Positions 29,114 through 38,760 are shown, numbered from the stretch's first letter. The stretch: 64,000 nt of DNA from Tahibacter aquaticus (GCF_004363655.1 NZ_SNZH01000019.1:24001-88000), one strand, 5' to 3'. Translations and numbers: made by a program. The notes: a model not told the origin generated them from the letters alone.

Positions 29114-30169
29114 ATGCGTGATCTCAACGACCTCGCCTTCTTTGCCGCCGTCGCCGAGCACGGCGGTTTTGCCCCTGCGGGACGCGCCCTGGGCATTCCC
29201 AAATCGCGCCTGAGCCGGCGCCTGGCCCAGCTCGAAGACGAACTCGGCGTGCGCCTTATCCAGCGCTCCACACGCCAGTTCGCCGTCACCGAACTGGGCC
29301 GGCAATTCCTTTCCCACTGCCGCGCCATGCTCGCCGAAGCCAGCGCCGCCGAAGAAACCATTGCCAGCCAGCGCGCCGAACCACGCGGGCTGGTGCGCAT
29401 CAGCGCGCCGGTGGAAGTGGCGCAGAACATGATTGCCGCCTGCCTGCCGGAATTCATGCAGCGCTATCCGCGGGTACGCGTGCAGCTGCTGGTATCCAAC
29501 CGCCGTTTCGACCTGTTCAACGAAAACATCGACATGGCCCTGCGCGTCCGCCCGCGGCCGGAAATGGACGCGGAACTGATCACCCGTCCGCTAGGGCCTA
29601 CACGCAAGCTCATGGTCGCCACGCCCGCCTATCTGGACGCGCGCGGCCGCCCCGCTGCACCGCAGGATCTCTCCGGCCACGACACCATCAGCCTGGTGGA
29701 AATGGAAACTGTGCAAACCTGGACTTTCTATCCGCATCCGCAGCAGGGCGAGGAAGGCAGCGTGCGCGTGGAAGTGGAACCGCGCCTGCTGTGCGGCGAG
29801 TTCAACGTGTTGCTGCAGGCAACCCTGGCCGGCCACGGCATTGCCGGCCTGCCCGAAGCCGTCTGCGGCCCGGCCATCCAGGCAGGCCGGCTGGAACAGG
29901 TATTGCCCGACTGGCAGGCCAGCGAGTCCGTGCTGCACCTGGTCTACCTGTCGCGCCGCCACCAGCTGCCCGCGGTACGCGCGCTGGCCGAATTCCTGGT
30001 CGAGCAATTGCCGCCGCGCATGCAGGCCATGTGGGTACATGCCAACTGCGCCCGTGCCATCACCACCGGCGCGGCCAGCGAGAGCGCCTCCGCCGCCATC
30101 GTCGGCGCCATGGTTCGCGCTACCATGACCGACTCGTCCCTGCCCACTACCGACGCCCCTGCCGTATGA
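29114..30169 (+). CDS. LysR-family regulator with C-terminal extension
   Basis: 351 residues: winged helix-turn-helix at 1-60 ('FAPAGRALGIPKSRLSRRLA'), effector domain to about 300 ('LPEFMQRYPRVRVQLLVSNR'). It is then extended by about 50 extra residues rich in Ala, Ser and Thr. LysR proteins usually stop near residue 300. It should control the divergent azoR. The last codons overlap the start of kdpE (ATGA at 30166-30169), so the extension brings the stop exactly to the kdpE start. Whether the tail folds is unknown. Confidence 0.88.
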   Translation: MRDLNDLAFFAAVAEHGGFAPAGRALGIPKSRLSRRLAQLEDELGVRLIQRSTRQFAVTELGRQFLSHCRAMLAEASAAEETIASQRAEPRGLVRISAPVEVAQNMIAACLPEFMQRYPRVRVQLLVSNRRFDLFNENIDMALRVRPRPEMDAELITRPLGPTRKLMVATPAYLDARGRPAAPQDLSGHDTISLVEMETVQTWTFYPHPQQGEEGSVRVEVEPRLLCGEFNVLLQATLAGHGIAGLPEAVCGPAIQAGRLEQVLPDWQASESVLHLVYLSRRHQLPAVRALAEFLVEQLPPRMQAMWVHANCARAITTGAASESASAAIVGAMVRATMTDSSLPTTDAPAV

Positions 30170-30858
30170 GCGACGCCGCCGCCCGCATCCTGGTCATCGA
30201 CGACGAGCCGCAGATCCGCAAATTCCTCGATATTGGCTTGCGCGCCCAGGGTTATGCCGTCGAACTGGCCGCCGACGGCAACACTGGCCTGGCCGCCCTG
30301 GCCAGCCGCGGCGCCGACCTGGTCATCCTCGACCTGGGCCTTCCCGATCTCGACGGACGCGAAGTACTGCTGCAACTGCGCGCCTGGTCCAGCGTACCCG
30401 TGCTGATCCTCAGCGTGCGTTCGGCCGAAGCGGAAAAAGTACAGGTGCTGGACGCTGGCGCCGACGACTACGTGACCAAGCCGTTCGGCCTGCAGGAACT
30501 GATGGCGCGCATCCGCGTGCTGCTGCGTTCGCGCGCAAGCAGCGAAACTGCCCTGCCCCTGTTCGACGACGGCAACCTGCGCATCGACCTGGCCCGCCGC
30601 GAAGTCAGCCTGGCCGGCGTGCCGGTGGCCCTGGCGCGAAAGGAGTACGCCTTGCTGGCCCTGCTGCTGCAGCATGCGGGGCGCGTGGTGACGCAGCCGC
30701 AGCTGCTGCGCGAATTGTGGGGGCCTACGCATCAGGGCGATACGCACTATTTGCGGGTTCTGGTGGGGAAGTTGCGCGGTAAATTGGGGGATGAGGCGGT
30801 TAGTCCGCGGTATATCGCTACGGAGGCGGGGGTTGGGTTGCGCTTTATTGGGGGATAG
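30166..30858 (+). CDS. kdpE: KdpE-like OmpR-family response regulator (no kdpD nearby)
   Basis: A 230-residue response regulator: receiver with D12/D13, phospho-acceptor D56 ('LVILDLGLPDLDG') and K105 ('DDYVTKPFG'), followed by an OmpR-type winged helix ('PVALARKEYALLALLLQHAG', then 'THYLRVLVGKLRGKLGD'). The sequence is closest in appearance to KdpE, the potassium-transport regulator that normally sits after kdpFABC and kdpD. Here it follows a LysR gene with a 4-base overlap, and no kinase or Kdp ATPase gene is in the window. The KdpE assignment is by resemblance; another OmpR-class role is possible. Confidence 0.78.
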   Translation: MSDAAARILVIDDEPQIRKFLDIGLRAQGYAVELAADGNTGLAALASRGADLVILDLGLPDLDGREVLLQLRAWSSVPVLILSVRSAEAEKVQVLDAGADDYVTKPFGLQELMARIRVLLRSRASSETALPLFDDGNLRIDLARREVSLAGVPVALARKEYALLALLLQHAGRVVTQPQLLRELWGPTHQGDTHYLRVLVGKLRGKLGDEAVSPRYIATEAGVGLRFIGG

Positions 30859-30879
30859 GGGTTTGTGATGGTGTCGTTC

Positions 30880-30912
30880 GTAGGGCGCGATGAGCGCAGC
30901 GAATTGCGCCGT
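30880..30912 (+). repeat. REP-like arm, single copy
   Basis: Reads GTAGGGCGCGATGAGCGCAG then CGAATTGCGCCGT. The same core (GATGAGC, then CAGCGAATTGC and ACCGC or GCCGC) occurs at 33238-33338, 38761-38860, 48598-48675 and 54841-54942. Confidence 0.75.
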
Positions 30913-30979
30913 GGGGGATGGGTTTCGGTTCCCGTGATTGCGTCGAAAGCAGGAGCGTATCGCGCGCCTGCGGCGCGCT

Positions 30980-31105
30980 CGTTACTTCTCTTTGTGGAGA
31001 GAAAGTACCCAAAGAGCCCCCCCGGATGCCGCGGATAGGCGCGCTTCCTGCGCGCAGAAGCAACAGCCACGGCCAACGCACACAGGCAATGGCAATGGCA
31101 ATGGC
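30980..31105 (-). repeat. Dispersed element with a (GGCAAT)3 tract
   Basis: Contains TGGAGAGAAAGT, a palindromic GCGCGCTTCCTGCGCGCAGA, and CCACGGCCAACGCACACA followed by three GGCAAT units (about 31086-31103). On the opposite strand the same blocks, in the same order, occur at 40493-40720, where the tract is longer and has a different sequence. Confidence 0.65.
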
Positions 31106-31705
31106 GACGATAACGCTTGTGACACGGCGTTTATGCGGCGGCTCGCAACTTGCGTTTCCGCCGTCCTGTACGTGACATTGTGCTGGCAGTGACAAAATAT
31201 CCCCGGTGAAATCGCTGCTTCGAGAATTTCGGTAAGCCAGCTCCCTGGCGCTGCGCGCTTGCATAGTCGGGAAAAAAAGCCTCCCGGCCAGCCGCCGGCG
31301 AATCCCGACATTGCAATGTTTCCGTACGAGGGCTCTGCGGCGAAGGCATGTCGATTCCACACCTGCACATATCACCGATTTGCCGACCCGGTACTCGCCA
31401 GCCAGTCGCTGCACTCGCTTATCCCTGAGCCAACGCCGCACGCCCGCGAACCGCCCCATCCGCCACCGTCACGCCATTCCGGCAAGTCCATCACAGCCTG
31501 CTTGCGCGCTACGTTCATGCCATCGACAAGACAGGGGAATCTGTATAAGGATGGCAGAGTTGCTTTTTCGAATCGCCTACCAGGGCATGTGCCTGACGGC
31601 ATGTGATGGCATTCGTCGGTTTTTGCCGCGGTCGCGGGGACTGTGGCGTTTGTAGCCAGGGCCAATCGTGGCACCTGGTTTGAACGTACCTGGGAGGGTA
31701 TACCG

Positions 31706-33208
31706 ATGCATCGCAATTCGTTGATTGCCGGCCATTTACCGGCGCGCCGCCTGTTGTGTCTGGCTTTGCTGGCAGCTTCGGCTGGTGTGGGCGCCGCGCA
31801 GATCGATCCGGCACTGCAGGCCAACAACAGCCGCCAGCTGCAAGACGTGCTGATCGTGCTGGAAGACCAGGCCACGCCGCTGACCACGCCACTGGCCGAA
31901 GACGCCGACTATCTGCTGCGCCGCCGCGTGCTGGTGGCCAACCTGATCGCCCGCGCCGAGGAGCAGCAGGCCGACGTGCGTGCCTGGCTGGACGAAAAAG
32001 GCATCGCCTATCAGCCGTACTGGATTGCCAACGTGATCCAGGCGCAGCTGACCCCCGCTGCCCTGCGCGAACTCGCCTCGGCCGAGCGCGGTTCGCGCCT
32101 CGGCGCGGTGGCAAGGGTCGAACGCAATGCGACGTTCGTGCAGAAACTGCCGCAGCAGGAAGTCACCAGTACCGAGGCCATCACGGCGGTCACACCCGGC
32201 GTGACGCGCATCCGCGCTCCTTCGGTCTGGTCGGCGGGTTTCCGCGGCCAGGGCGTGGTGATCGGTGGCATGGATACGGGCTACCAATGGAATCATCCGG
32301 CGCTGAAAGGCAAGTACCGCGGCTGGAATGGCACCACGGCCAATCACAACTACAACTGGCACGACGCCATCCACAACTCGTCGGGCAATACCTGCGGCAA
32401 CAACGCTGCCGCGCCCTGTGACGACAACGGCCATGGCACGCATACCGCCGGCACCTTTGCCGGCGACGACGGCGGCAGCAACCAGATCGGCGTGGCGCCG
32501 GGCGCGAAGTGGGTGGGCTGCCGCAATATGGCGGCGGGCGCAGGTACGCCGGCACGCTATATCGAATGCCTGCAGTGGATGCTCGCGCCGACCAACCTCG
32601 CCAACGCCAGCCCGAATCCGGACCTGGCACCCGACGTGACCAGCAACTCCTGGGGCTGTACCGCCGGCGAAGGCTGCAGCGGCGGCAATGAAATCAAGAC
32701 GGCAGTGGACAATCTGGTCGCCGGTGGCGTGATGGTGATTGCCGCAGCGGGCAACGACGGTTCGTCCTGCTCGACCATCGGCGATCCACCGGCAACGTAT
32801 GCCTCGGCCTTCGTCGTCGGTGCCACCGGCACCACCAGCGACAGCCTGGCCAGCTTTTCCAGCCGCGGCCCGGTACCGGGCAATTCGGCGATCAAGCCCG
32901 ACGTCAGCGCGCCAGGCGTGAGCGTTCGTTCGTCGATACGCAACAGCGGCTACGGCAGCATGAGCGGCACCAGCATGGCTACGCCGCATGTCGCTGGCGT
33001 GGTCGCATTGATGATGTCGGCCAAGCCGTCGCTGAAGGGCAATCCGGCCCTGGTCGCCCAGCTGCTGCGCCAGTCGGTAGTCAGTGCCACCGTACCGTTC
33101 AGCCAGACCTGCGGTGGAACCACCTCGGGTACGCGGCCGAACCATATGGTCGGCCATGGCCGCCTCGACGCGTGGCTGGCCTACCAGGCCGCGATCGCCC
33201 TGCCCTGA
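31706..33208 (+). CDS. Secreted S8 subtilisin-like serine protease
   Basis: A 500-residue subtilase preproprotein. It has a signal peptide ending near 'AASAGVGAAQ' and an inhibitor-I9-like propeptide to about residue 150. The mature domain carries the catalytic triad Asp190 ('GGMDTGYQWNHP'), His243 ('DNGHGTHTAG') and Ser423 ('SGTSMATPHVAG'). The oxyanion Asn lies in 'VIAAAGNDGSS'. Several cysteines in the mature part suggest disulfides. There is no long C-terminal extension, so it should be freely secreted. GGGAGGG precedes the ATG at 31706. The protein probably degrades extracellular protein for nutrition. Confidence 0.93.
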   Translation: MHRNSLIAGHLPARRLLCLALLAASAGVGAAQIDPALQANNSRQLQDVLIVLEDQATPLTTPLAEDADYLLRRRVLVANLIARAEEQQADVRAWLDEKGIAYQPYWIANVIQAQLTPAALRELASAERGSRLGAVARVERNATFVQKLPQQEVTSTEAITAVTPGVTRIRAPSVWSAGFRGQGVVIGGMDTGYQWNHPALKGKYRGWNGTTANHNYNWHDAIHNSSGNTCGNNAAAPCDDNGHGTHTAGTFAGDDGGSNQIGVAPGAKWVGCRNMAAGAGTPARYIECLQWMLAPTNLANASPNPDLAPDVTSNSWGCTAGEGCSGGNEIKTAVDNLVAGGVMVIAAAGNDGSSCSTIGDPPATYASAFVVGATGTTSDSLASFSSRGPVPGNSAIKPDVSAPGVSVRSSIRNSGYGSMSGTSMATPHVAGVVALMMSAKPSLKGNPALVAQLLRQSVVSATVPFSQTCGGTTSGTRPNHMVGHGRLDAWLAYQAAIALP

Positions 33209-33237
33209 TGTAGTCCCGACAGGCGAGGCAGCACCCC

Positions 33238-33338
33238 GCAGGGAGCGATGAGCACAGCGAATTGCGCCGCCGCAAGTTCGGCCGGACCTCACGCTGAACA
33301 CCGCGACGGCGCAGTTCGCGTCGTTCATCGCAGCCTGC
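33238..33338. repeat. REP-like inverted pair
   Basis: Left arm 33238-33273 (GCGATGAGCACAGCGAATTG core) and right arm 33303-33338 (inverted, CGCAGTTCGCGTCGTTCATC core) face each other across about 30 bases. It lies just downstream of the protease gene and before the pgm terminator hairpin. Confidence 0.75.
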
Positions 33339-33381
33339 ACAGGCGAAACGCTGCGACCCAAACGCAGAACAATGCAACAAA

Positions 33382-33421
33382 CACGCATCCGCCGTCTTGT
33401 ATACCGGACGGCGGATGCGTG
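33382..33421 (-). terminator. Terminator hairpin after pgm
   Basis: Fifteen-base perfect arms, CACGCATCCGCCGTC (33382-33396) and GACGGCGGATGCGTG (33407-33421), enclose a 10-base loop. On the minus strand TTTGTTG follows. The hairpin starts 5 bases beyond the pgm stop. Confidence 0.7.
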
Positions 33422-33426
33422 TGCTG

Positions 33427-35079
33427 TCAGCCCGTTGCCAGCGTGGCGTCGACCACGGCCTGGGCTTCGCCCAGGATCTGGCGCAGATGCGCTTCGCCGC
33501 GGAAGCTTTCCGCATAGATCTTGTAGATCGCCTCGGTGCCCGACGGCCGCGCCGCAAACCAGCCGCTGGCGCAGACCACCTTGATGCCGCCGATACCTGC
33601 GGCATTGCCCGGCGCCCGGTCCAGCACCTGCAGTATCGGCTCGCCGGCGACCTCGCTGGCGGTGATCTGCGCAGGTGCCAGCCGTGACAATTTCTTTTTC
33701 TGCTCCGGCGTGGCCGGTGCGTCGACGCGGTCGCTATGCGGCTCGCCCAGTTCGCTGCACAGTTCGCGATAACGCTGGTACGGATCGCGGCCAAGCCGCG
33801 CGGTGATCTCGGCCGACAGCAGTGCCGGCGCAATCCCGTCCTTGTCGGTACTCCAGACGCTGCCGTCGCGGCGCAGGAACGACGCGCCCGCGCTTTCCTC
33901 GGCACCGAACCCCAACGCACCGCTGCATAGGCCGTCGACAAACCACTTGAAACCGACCGGCGTCTCGTACAGCGGCCGCCCGAGGCGCGCGGCGACACGG
34001 TCGATCAGCGCGCTGGACACCAGGGTCTTGCCCACCGCGGCGCCGGCTGGCCATTGCGGCCTGTGGGTAAAAAGATAATCCGCCATCACCGCCAGATAGT
34101 TGTTCGGCAGCATCAGCCCGCCGCTGCGCGTCACGATGCCGTGACGGTCATGGTCGGGATCGCAGGCGAAGGCGATATCGAAGCGGTCGCGCAGATCGAT
34201 CAGGCTGCGCATGGCATACCGCGACGACGGGTCCATGCGGATGCGCCCGTCCCAGTCCAGCGTCATGAAGCCGAACTGCGGGTCCACGCGGTCGTTCACC
34301 ACCTGCAAAGGCAGGCGGTGCTGCTCGGCAATGCGCTGCCAATAGCGCAGGCCGGCACCGCCCAGCGGATCGACGCCCATGCGGATGCCGCTGGCGCGGA
34401 TCGCATCCAGGTCGATCACGTCGCCGATCTCGCCGACGTAGGCCGCGACGAAATCGTGTTCGCGCGTGGTCGAGGCTTTCCGCGCCTGCTCCAGGCCCAC
34501 GCGGCGCACGCCGGCCAGACCGGCCGCGAGCAAGGCATTCGCGCGCTGTTCGATCGCACCGGTGACGCCGGTATCGGCCGGGCCGCCGTTCGGCGGGTTG
34601 TACTTGAAGCCGCCGTCCTCCGGCGGGTTGTGCGACGGCGTGATCACGATGCCGTCGGCCAGGCCGCGCTCGCGGCCGCGGTTGTGCACCAGTATCGCCT
34701 GCGAAATCGCCGGCGTCGGCGTGTATTCGTCGCCGGTGGCGATGCGCGTTTCCACGCCATTGCCGGCCAGCACTTCCAGCGCGCTGTGGAAAGCCGGCCG
34801 CGACAGCGCATGGGTATCGAAACCGACGAAGATGGGGCCGTCTATGCCCTGCTGCGCGCGGTAGTCGCAAATGGCCTGGGTGATGGCCAGCACATGCGCT
34901 TCGTTGAAGCTGCCGGCGAATGAAGTACCGCGGTGTCCCGAGGTGCCGAAGGCGACGCGTTGCGCCGGGTCCTGCGGATCGGGCCGACGCGAATAATAAG
35001 CCTGCTGCAAGGCATCCAGGTCGACCAGCTGGTCGCGCGGCGCAAGCTGCCCGGCCTGGGCGGGATTGGGTGCGGTCAT
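33427..35079 (-). CDS. pgm: Phosphoglucomutase, alpha-D-glucose-specific
   Basis: A 550-residue alpha-D-phosphohexomutase that interconverts glucose-1-phosphate and glucose-6-phosphate for glycogen, polysaccharide and cell-wall precursors. The phosphoserine loop is '[17 protein letters not shown]' (Ser149). The metal loop is '[13 protein letters not shown]'. The sugar-binding loop is '[14 protein letters not shown]', and the phosphate-binding domain ends '[18 protein letters not shown]'. Length and N-terminus match the E. coli Pgm type. It is followed by a strong terminator hairpin. Confidence 0.95.
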   Translation of the reverse strand: MTAPNPAQAGQLAPRDQLVDLDALQQAYYSRRPDPQDPAQRVAFGTSGHRGTSFAGSFNEAHVLAITQAICDYRAQQGIDGPIFVGFDTHALSRPAFHSALEVLAGNGVETRIATGDEYTPTPAISQAILVHNRGRERGLADGIVITPSHNPPEDGGFKYNPPNGGPADTGVTGAIEQRANALLAAGLAGVRRVGLEQARKASTTREHDFVAAYVGEIGDVIDLDAIRASGIRMGVDPLGGAGLRYWQRIAEQHRLPLQVVNDRVDPQFGFMTLDWDGRIRMDPSSRYAMRSLIDLRDRFDIAFACDPDHDRHGIVTRSGGLMLPNNYLAVMADYLFTHRPQWPAGAAVGKTLVSSALIDRVAARLGRPLYETPVGFKWFVDGLCSGALGFGAEESAGASFLRRDGSVWSTDKDGIAPALLSAEITARLGRDPYQRYRELCSELGEPHSDRVDAPATPEQKKKLSRLAPAQITASEVAGEPILQVLDRAPGNAAGIGGIKVVCASGWFAARPSGTEAIYKIYAESFRGEAHLRQILGEAQAVVDATLATG

Positions 35080-35126
35080 TGCGGATTCCTACGTAAGCGA
35101 CACGCGAGTTTGCCATTTCAGGACAA

Positions 35127-35334
35127 GGTAGGTTGGGGTAAGCCGCAAGGTGCCCCCTAACATCGAGGTATTTCCGCCACAAAAAGCGCGCGGCGAAGGA
35201 CGCTTTTGCGTGCAAAAGCCGTGGCGAACGAAAGCTTTAGTTTGCGTCTCGTCATGGCGAACATTCCTTCGGCATGGTTCTTTGATGGTGATGCACCTCG
35301 ATGCTGGGGGCGCCTGCGGCTTACCCAGCCTACC
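35127..35334. repeat. MITE-like element with about 40 bp inverted ends
   Basis: Left end 35127-35169 (GGTAGGTTGGGGTAAGCCGC then AAGGTGCCCCC and ATCGAGGT) and right end 35295-35334 are inverted copies with a few mismatches. The 125-base interior has no gene. It lies between the stop of the sulfatase-type gene and the pgm start, so pgm expression must begin within or beyond it. Confidence 0.65.
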
Positions 35335-35350
35335 GACCCCAACCACCGGT

Positions 35351-37186
35351 TCAATTGGTTGCGGCCTCGTCGTCCAGAGCGGAATCCTCGACACCCAGCA
35401 CTGCCGCATAGTCCCCAAGATCGAACTCGTCGCGCACACGCAGCCGCGCCAGTTCGACGAAACGCCCTTCCGGCGCGGCCGCATCGCCACCGGGCAGCAA
35501 CGCAGCCGGCGTCTGGCGCAGGGCGGCGATGAGGGCGAGATAGGCATCCGGCGGTACCTTGGCCGCTTCCAGCAGGATCGCCGGCAGCATCCACGAGCGC
35601 GTCTGCTCCAGCCGTAGCGCGGCGCGGCGGCTGTCCAGGATCAGATACGGCACCGGCTGCTGCCGTGCCGGCTGTCCGTCCATAAATCCCAATTGCGAAA
35701 AACTGGAATGCAGTCCGGGCAGATGGTCGCCGTAGAACAGCAGCACGGTAGGCCGCGCGCGCTGGCGCAGCACCTCGGCAAGGCGGCCCAGTTCGCGATC
35801 GGCATTGGCCGCGTGGTAGAGAAAATGGCGCAAGGTGCGCGCGCCGTATTCGTCCAGCGCCGCCGGCAGGGGAATCGCCGCCAGCGTGTCCGCGTCCAAG
35901 CCCGGGCTGACTTCGTAAGGCCCGTGCGCTTCCATGCTGATGGCGAACAGGAACTGCGGCGGACCATCCTCCTTGAGTTCCGCCACGACGCGGTCGGTCA
36001 GGGCGGCATCGGCCACGAACAGGCCGGATTTCGGCGCCGCGGCAAATTCGGGCAAGGCAAGAAAACGCTGTGCGCCCAGGCGCTGCAGGGCGTCGCGCCG
36101 GTTCCAGAACGCTGCATCGTTGGGATGCAGCACGGTGGTGCTGTAGCCCTGCGCGGCCAGCGTGCGCATCAGGCCCGGCATGGGCGCGTCGACCAGTTCG
36201 AAATACGGGTATTCCACGCCCGGAAACGCCGCCAGCGGCACGCCGCTGAGCACTTCGAATTCGGTGCGGATGGTGCCGCCGGCAAAGGTCGGCACGGACA
36301 TGTCGCCCGACCAGCCCTGTGCCGCCAGACGGCGGAAATTCGGCAGGCTGTCGCGTTCTTCCACGCCGACCAGGCGCGCCGGATCGAAGAACGATTCGCT
36401 TTGCACGACGACGATGTCGGGCAATTCCTCCGCCGGTTCCAGCGCCGCGGCGCGGCCGAAGGCCTGCGCATGTTCGGCGACGAACTCCAGCACGCGGTCG
36501 CGATCCGGCGCCTGCCGGTCGGGCCGCGACAATTCCCAGCGATACAGCAGCAAGGTCGGCGCGACGCCCAGGCGCGCCACCGTTTCCGCCGGCGACCAGG
36601 GCTCGAAGCCGCGGTTCCAGCCGTCGTAGCCGTAACGCCAGAACGACGCACCCGACAGCAGGCTGGCCAGGCCCGCGACAGCCACCAGGCCCAGCCCTGC
36701 GCGCATCGCGCCGCGCGGACGCTGCGCCGGCTCGGCCCACAGGGCCAGTGCTGCCAGTACACAAAGCCCGGCCAGCAGCAGCGCCTGGCGCCATTCGACG
36801 TAATGCCAGAACAGACTCAAGCCGCCACCGCTGCTCAGAAAACCGAAATCCGCCGGCAGCAGCGGCAGGCCGAGCTGCTCCAGCTTGATCGCGCTGACCG
36901 CGACCACGGCCGCATACAGCGCTATCGCAACGACGCTGGAAACGATCAGACGCCGGCTAAGCGCAAACAGCAGCAGCAACAGCAACGCACAGGGAATGCC
37001 GTTGAGCACGGCCATTGCCAGCCATCCCGCCAAGCTGTCGCCACTGCGCCCAAACAGCGGGTCCAGCCACAGCGCCGCCGCGGTGCCCAGCAGCAAGGCC
37101 AGCGACGGCCAGCCGGACAGCGGCAGTACTTCGCGCAGCCAGCCCGGCCAGCGGCGCGATTCTGGCGAGACAGTAGAGTCCTGCAT
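35351..37186 (-). CDS. LTA synthase / MdoB-like membrane phosphoglycerol transferase (sulfatase family)
   Basis: A 611-residue protein: about five N-terminal membrane helices (residues 20-185), then a large periplasmic sulfatase-fold domain. Metal and catalytic blocks are 'IVVVQSESFFDPARL', 'PTFAGGTIRTEFEVLSG' (candidate nucleophile Thr), 'ISMEAHGPYEV' and 'LFYGDHLPGLHS'. This matches the LtaS/OpgB group, which transfers phosphoglycerol or related groups to glycans or lipids. In gram-negative bacteria such enzymes decorate periplasmic glucans or surface glycans. Start MQDSTVSPES at 37186 has GGGAAG upstream. Longer frames upstream lie antisense to puuE and are not credible. Confidence 0.85.
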   Translation of the reverse strand: MQDSTVSPESRRWPGWLREVLPLSGWPSLALLLGTAAALWLDPLFGRSGDSLAGWLAMAVLNGIPCALLLLLLFALSRRLIVSSVVAIALYAAVVAVSAIKLEQLGLPLLPADFGFLSSGGGLSLFWHYVEWRQALLLAGLCVLAALALWAEPAQRPRGAMRAGLGLVAVAGLASLLSGASFWRYGYDGWNRGFEPWSPAETVARLGVAPTLLLYRWELSRPDRQAPDRDRVLEFVAEHAQAFGRAAALEPAEELPDIVVVQSESFFDPARLVGVEERDSLPNFRRLAAQGWSGDMSVPTFAGGTIRTEFEVLSGVPLAAFPGVEYPYFELVDAPMPGLMRTLAAQGYSTTVLHPNDAAFWNRRDALQRLGAQRFLALPEFAAAPKSGLFVADAALTDRVVAELKEDGPPQFLFAISMEAHGPYEVSPGLDADTLAAIPLPAALDEYGARTLRHFLYHAANADRELGRLAEVLRQRARPTVLLFYGDHLPGLHSSFSQLGFMDGQPARQQPVPYLILDSRRAALRLEQTRSWMLPAILLEAAKVPPDAYLALIAALRQTPAALLPGGDAAAPEGRFVELARLRVRDEFDLGDYAAVLGVEDSALDDEAATN

Positions 37187-37309
37187 CGGCTTCCCACGGA
37201 CACAAAAATGCAACCGTAGCAAATCGGCGCGTTCCTGCATCGGCCCACAGGCTTGCACAGCGAGCGCGGCAACGCCGACACTCGGCCATCGTTCAGCCAG
37301 ACCGCGTCC

Positions 37310-38242
37310 ATGCCCTCGCCTGACTATCCCCGCGACCTGATCGGCTACGGCCGCACCCCGCCCCAGGCCGACTGGCCCGGCAAGGCGCGCATCGCCGTGC
37401 AATTCGTGCTCAATTACGAAGAAGGCGGCGAAAACTGCGTGCTGCACGGTGATGCGGGCAGCGAGCAGTTCCTCTCCGAAATCATCGGCGCGGCCAGCTA
37501 CCCGGCACGCCACCTGAGCATGGAATCGATCTACGAATACGGCTCGCGCGTCGGCGCCTGGCGCATCCTCGACGAGTTCGAACGCCGCGGCCTGCCGCTG
37601 ACCGTGTTCGGCGTGGCCATGGCCATGCAGCGCAATCCCGCCTTCGTGCAGGCCTGCCTGGCCCAGGGCCACGAGATCGCCTCGCACGGCTGGCGCTGGA
37701 TCCACTACCAGGGCATGGACGAAAGCGCGGAACGCGAGCACCTGCAGCGCGCCGTGGCGATACAGCGCGAACTCACCGGCGCTGCGCCGCTGGGCTGGTA
37801 TACCGGCCGCGACAGCCCGAATACGCGACGTCTCGTGGTCGAGCACGGCGGTTTCGTCTACGACTCGGACTATTACGGCGACGAGTTGCCGTTCTGGACC
37901 GAGGTCAGCCTGTCCGACGGCAGCATCAGGCCGCATCTGGTCGTGCCCTATACGCTGGATACCAACGATATGCGCTTCGCCACGCCGCAAGGCTTCAACA
38001 CCGCGACGCAGTTCTTCGACTACCTGCGCGACAGCTTCGACGTGCTGTATGCCGAAGGTGAGCACACGCCGCGCATGCTCTCCATCGGCATGCACTGCCG
38101 CCTGCTCGGCCGGCCGGGGCGCTTTATCGCGCTGCAGCGTTTCCTCGACCATATCGCGCGGCACGACCGCGTCTGGGTCTGCCGCCGCATCGACGTTGCA
38201 CGGCATTGGCAGCAACGGCATCCGTACCGGGAGTCCGCATGA
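37310..38242 (+). CDS. puuE: Allantoinase PuuE (polysaccharide-deacetylase type)
   Basis: A 310-residue NodB-homology protein of the PuuE type, which hydrolyses allantoin to allantoate without the amidohydrolase fold. It begins 'PRDLIGYGRTPPQADWPG' and contains 'VLNYEEGGENCVLHGD', 'EIASHGWRWIHYQGMD' and 'GWYTGRDSPNTRRLV', all PuuE hallmarks. It leads an operon with uraD (4-base overlap), allantoicase and ureidoglycolate lyase. It overlaps no other gene; the divergent phosphoglycerol transferase gene begins 123 bases away. Confidence 0.93.
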   Translation: MPSPDYPRDLIGYGRTPPQADWPGKARIAVQFVLNYEEGGENCVLHGDAGSEQFLSEIIGAASYPARHLSMESIYEYGSRVGAWRILDEFERRGLPLTVFGVAMAMQRNPAFVQACLAQGHEIASHGWRWIHYQGMDESAEREHLQRAVAIQRELTGAAPLGWYTGRDSPNTRRLVVEHGGFVYDSDYYGDELPFWTEVSLSDGSIRPHLVVPYTLDTNDMRFATPQGFNTATQFFDYLRDSFDVLYAEGEHTPRMLSIGMHCRLLGRPGRFIALQRFLDHIARHDRVWVCRRIDVARHWQQRHPYRESA

Positions 38243-38742
38243 CCCTCGACCAGCTCAATGCCCTGGACCGGGCCGCGTTCACCGCACAGCTCGGCGGCAT
38301 CTTCGAACACTCGCCCTGGGTGGCCGAACGCGCCTGGCCGCAGCGGCCTTTCGCCTCGCTGGACGCCTTGCACGCCGCCATGTCGGCGGTCGTCGCGCAG
38401 GCAAGCAGCGCAGAACAGTTCGCCCTGATCCGCGCCCATCCGGAACTGGCCGGCAAAGCCGCGCTGCGCGGCGAACTGACCGACGATTCGCGCCGCGAAC
38501 AGCACGGCGCGGGCCTCGACCAGTGCAGCGCCGAGGAATACGCACGCCTGCACCAGCTCAATAGCGACTATTCCACAAAATTCGGTTTTCCCTTCATCAT
38601 CGCCGTGCGCGGCCACGACCGTAGCAGCATCATCGCCCAGATGGCGGCACGTCTTGGCAACACCCGCGCGGCGGAACTGGCCGAGGCGCTGCGCCAGATC
38701 GAGCGCATCGCGCAGATACGGCTGCAGGCAATGACGGCGTAA
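38239..38742 (+). CDS. uraD: OHCU decarboxylase
   Basis: A 167-residue 2-oxo-4-hydroxy-4-carboxy-5-ureidoimidazoline decarboxylase, giving S-allantoin. Signature blocks are 'LIRAHPELAGKAALRGELT' (catalytic His), 'EQHGAGLDQCSAEEYARLHQ' and 'YSTKFGFPFIIAVRGHDR'. Its start overlaps the puuE stop (ATGA), so the two are coupled. Confidence 0.94.
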   Translation: MTLDQLNALDRAAFTAQLGGIFEHSPWVAERAWPQRPFASLDALHAAMSAVVAQASSAEQFALIRAHPELAGKAALRGELTDDSRREQHGAGLDQCSAEEYARLHQLNSDYSTKFGFPFIIAVRGHDRSSIIAQMAARLGNTRAAELAEALRQIERIAQIRLQAMTA

Positions 38743-38760
38743 CCGCCTTGCGCCATCGCA

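Larger units (their letters stand above)
30859..31705. other. Gap with a REP arm and a hexanucleotide-bearing repeat element
   Basis: About 850 bases before the protease gene. It holds one REP-like arm (30880-30912) and a repeat element (about 30980-31105), both listed separately. The rest (31110-31690) shows no gene I can support. Confidence 0.5.

Noticed and set aside
31668-31685. Sigma-54-like TGGCAC promoter before the protease gene
   Set aside because: The -24 half fits, but the -12 half (TTTGAA) lacks the required GC dinucleotide.
37187-38221. N-terminal extension that would make the sulfatase-type protein 956 residues
   Set aside because: The extra 345 residues lie antisense to puuE and show no domain or signal. 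The ATG at 37186 has a ribosome binding site and leads directly into the membrane helices.
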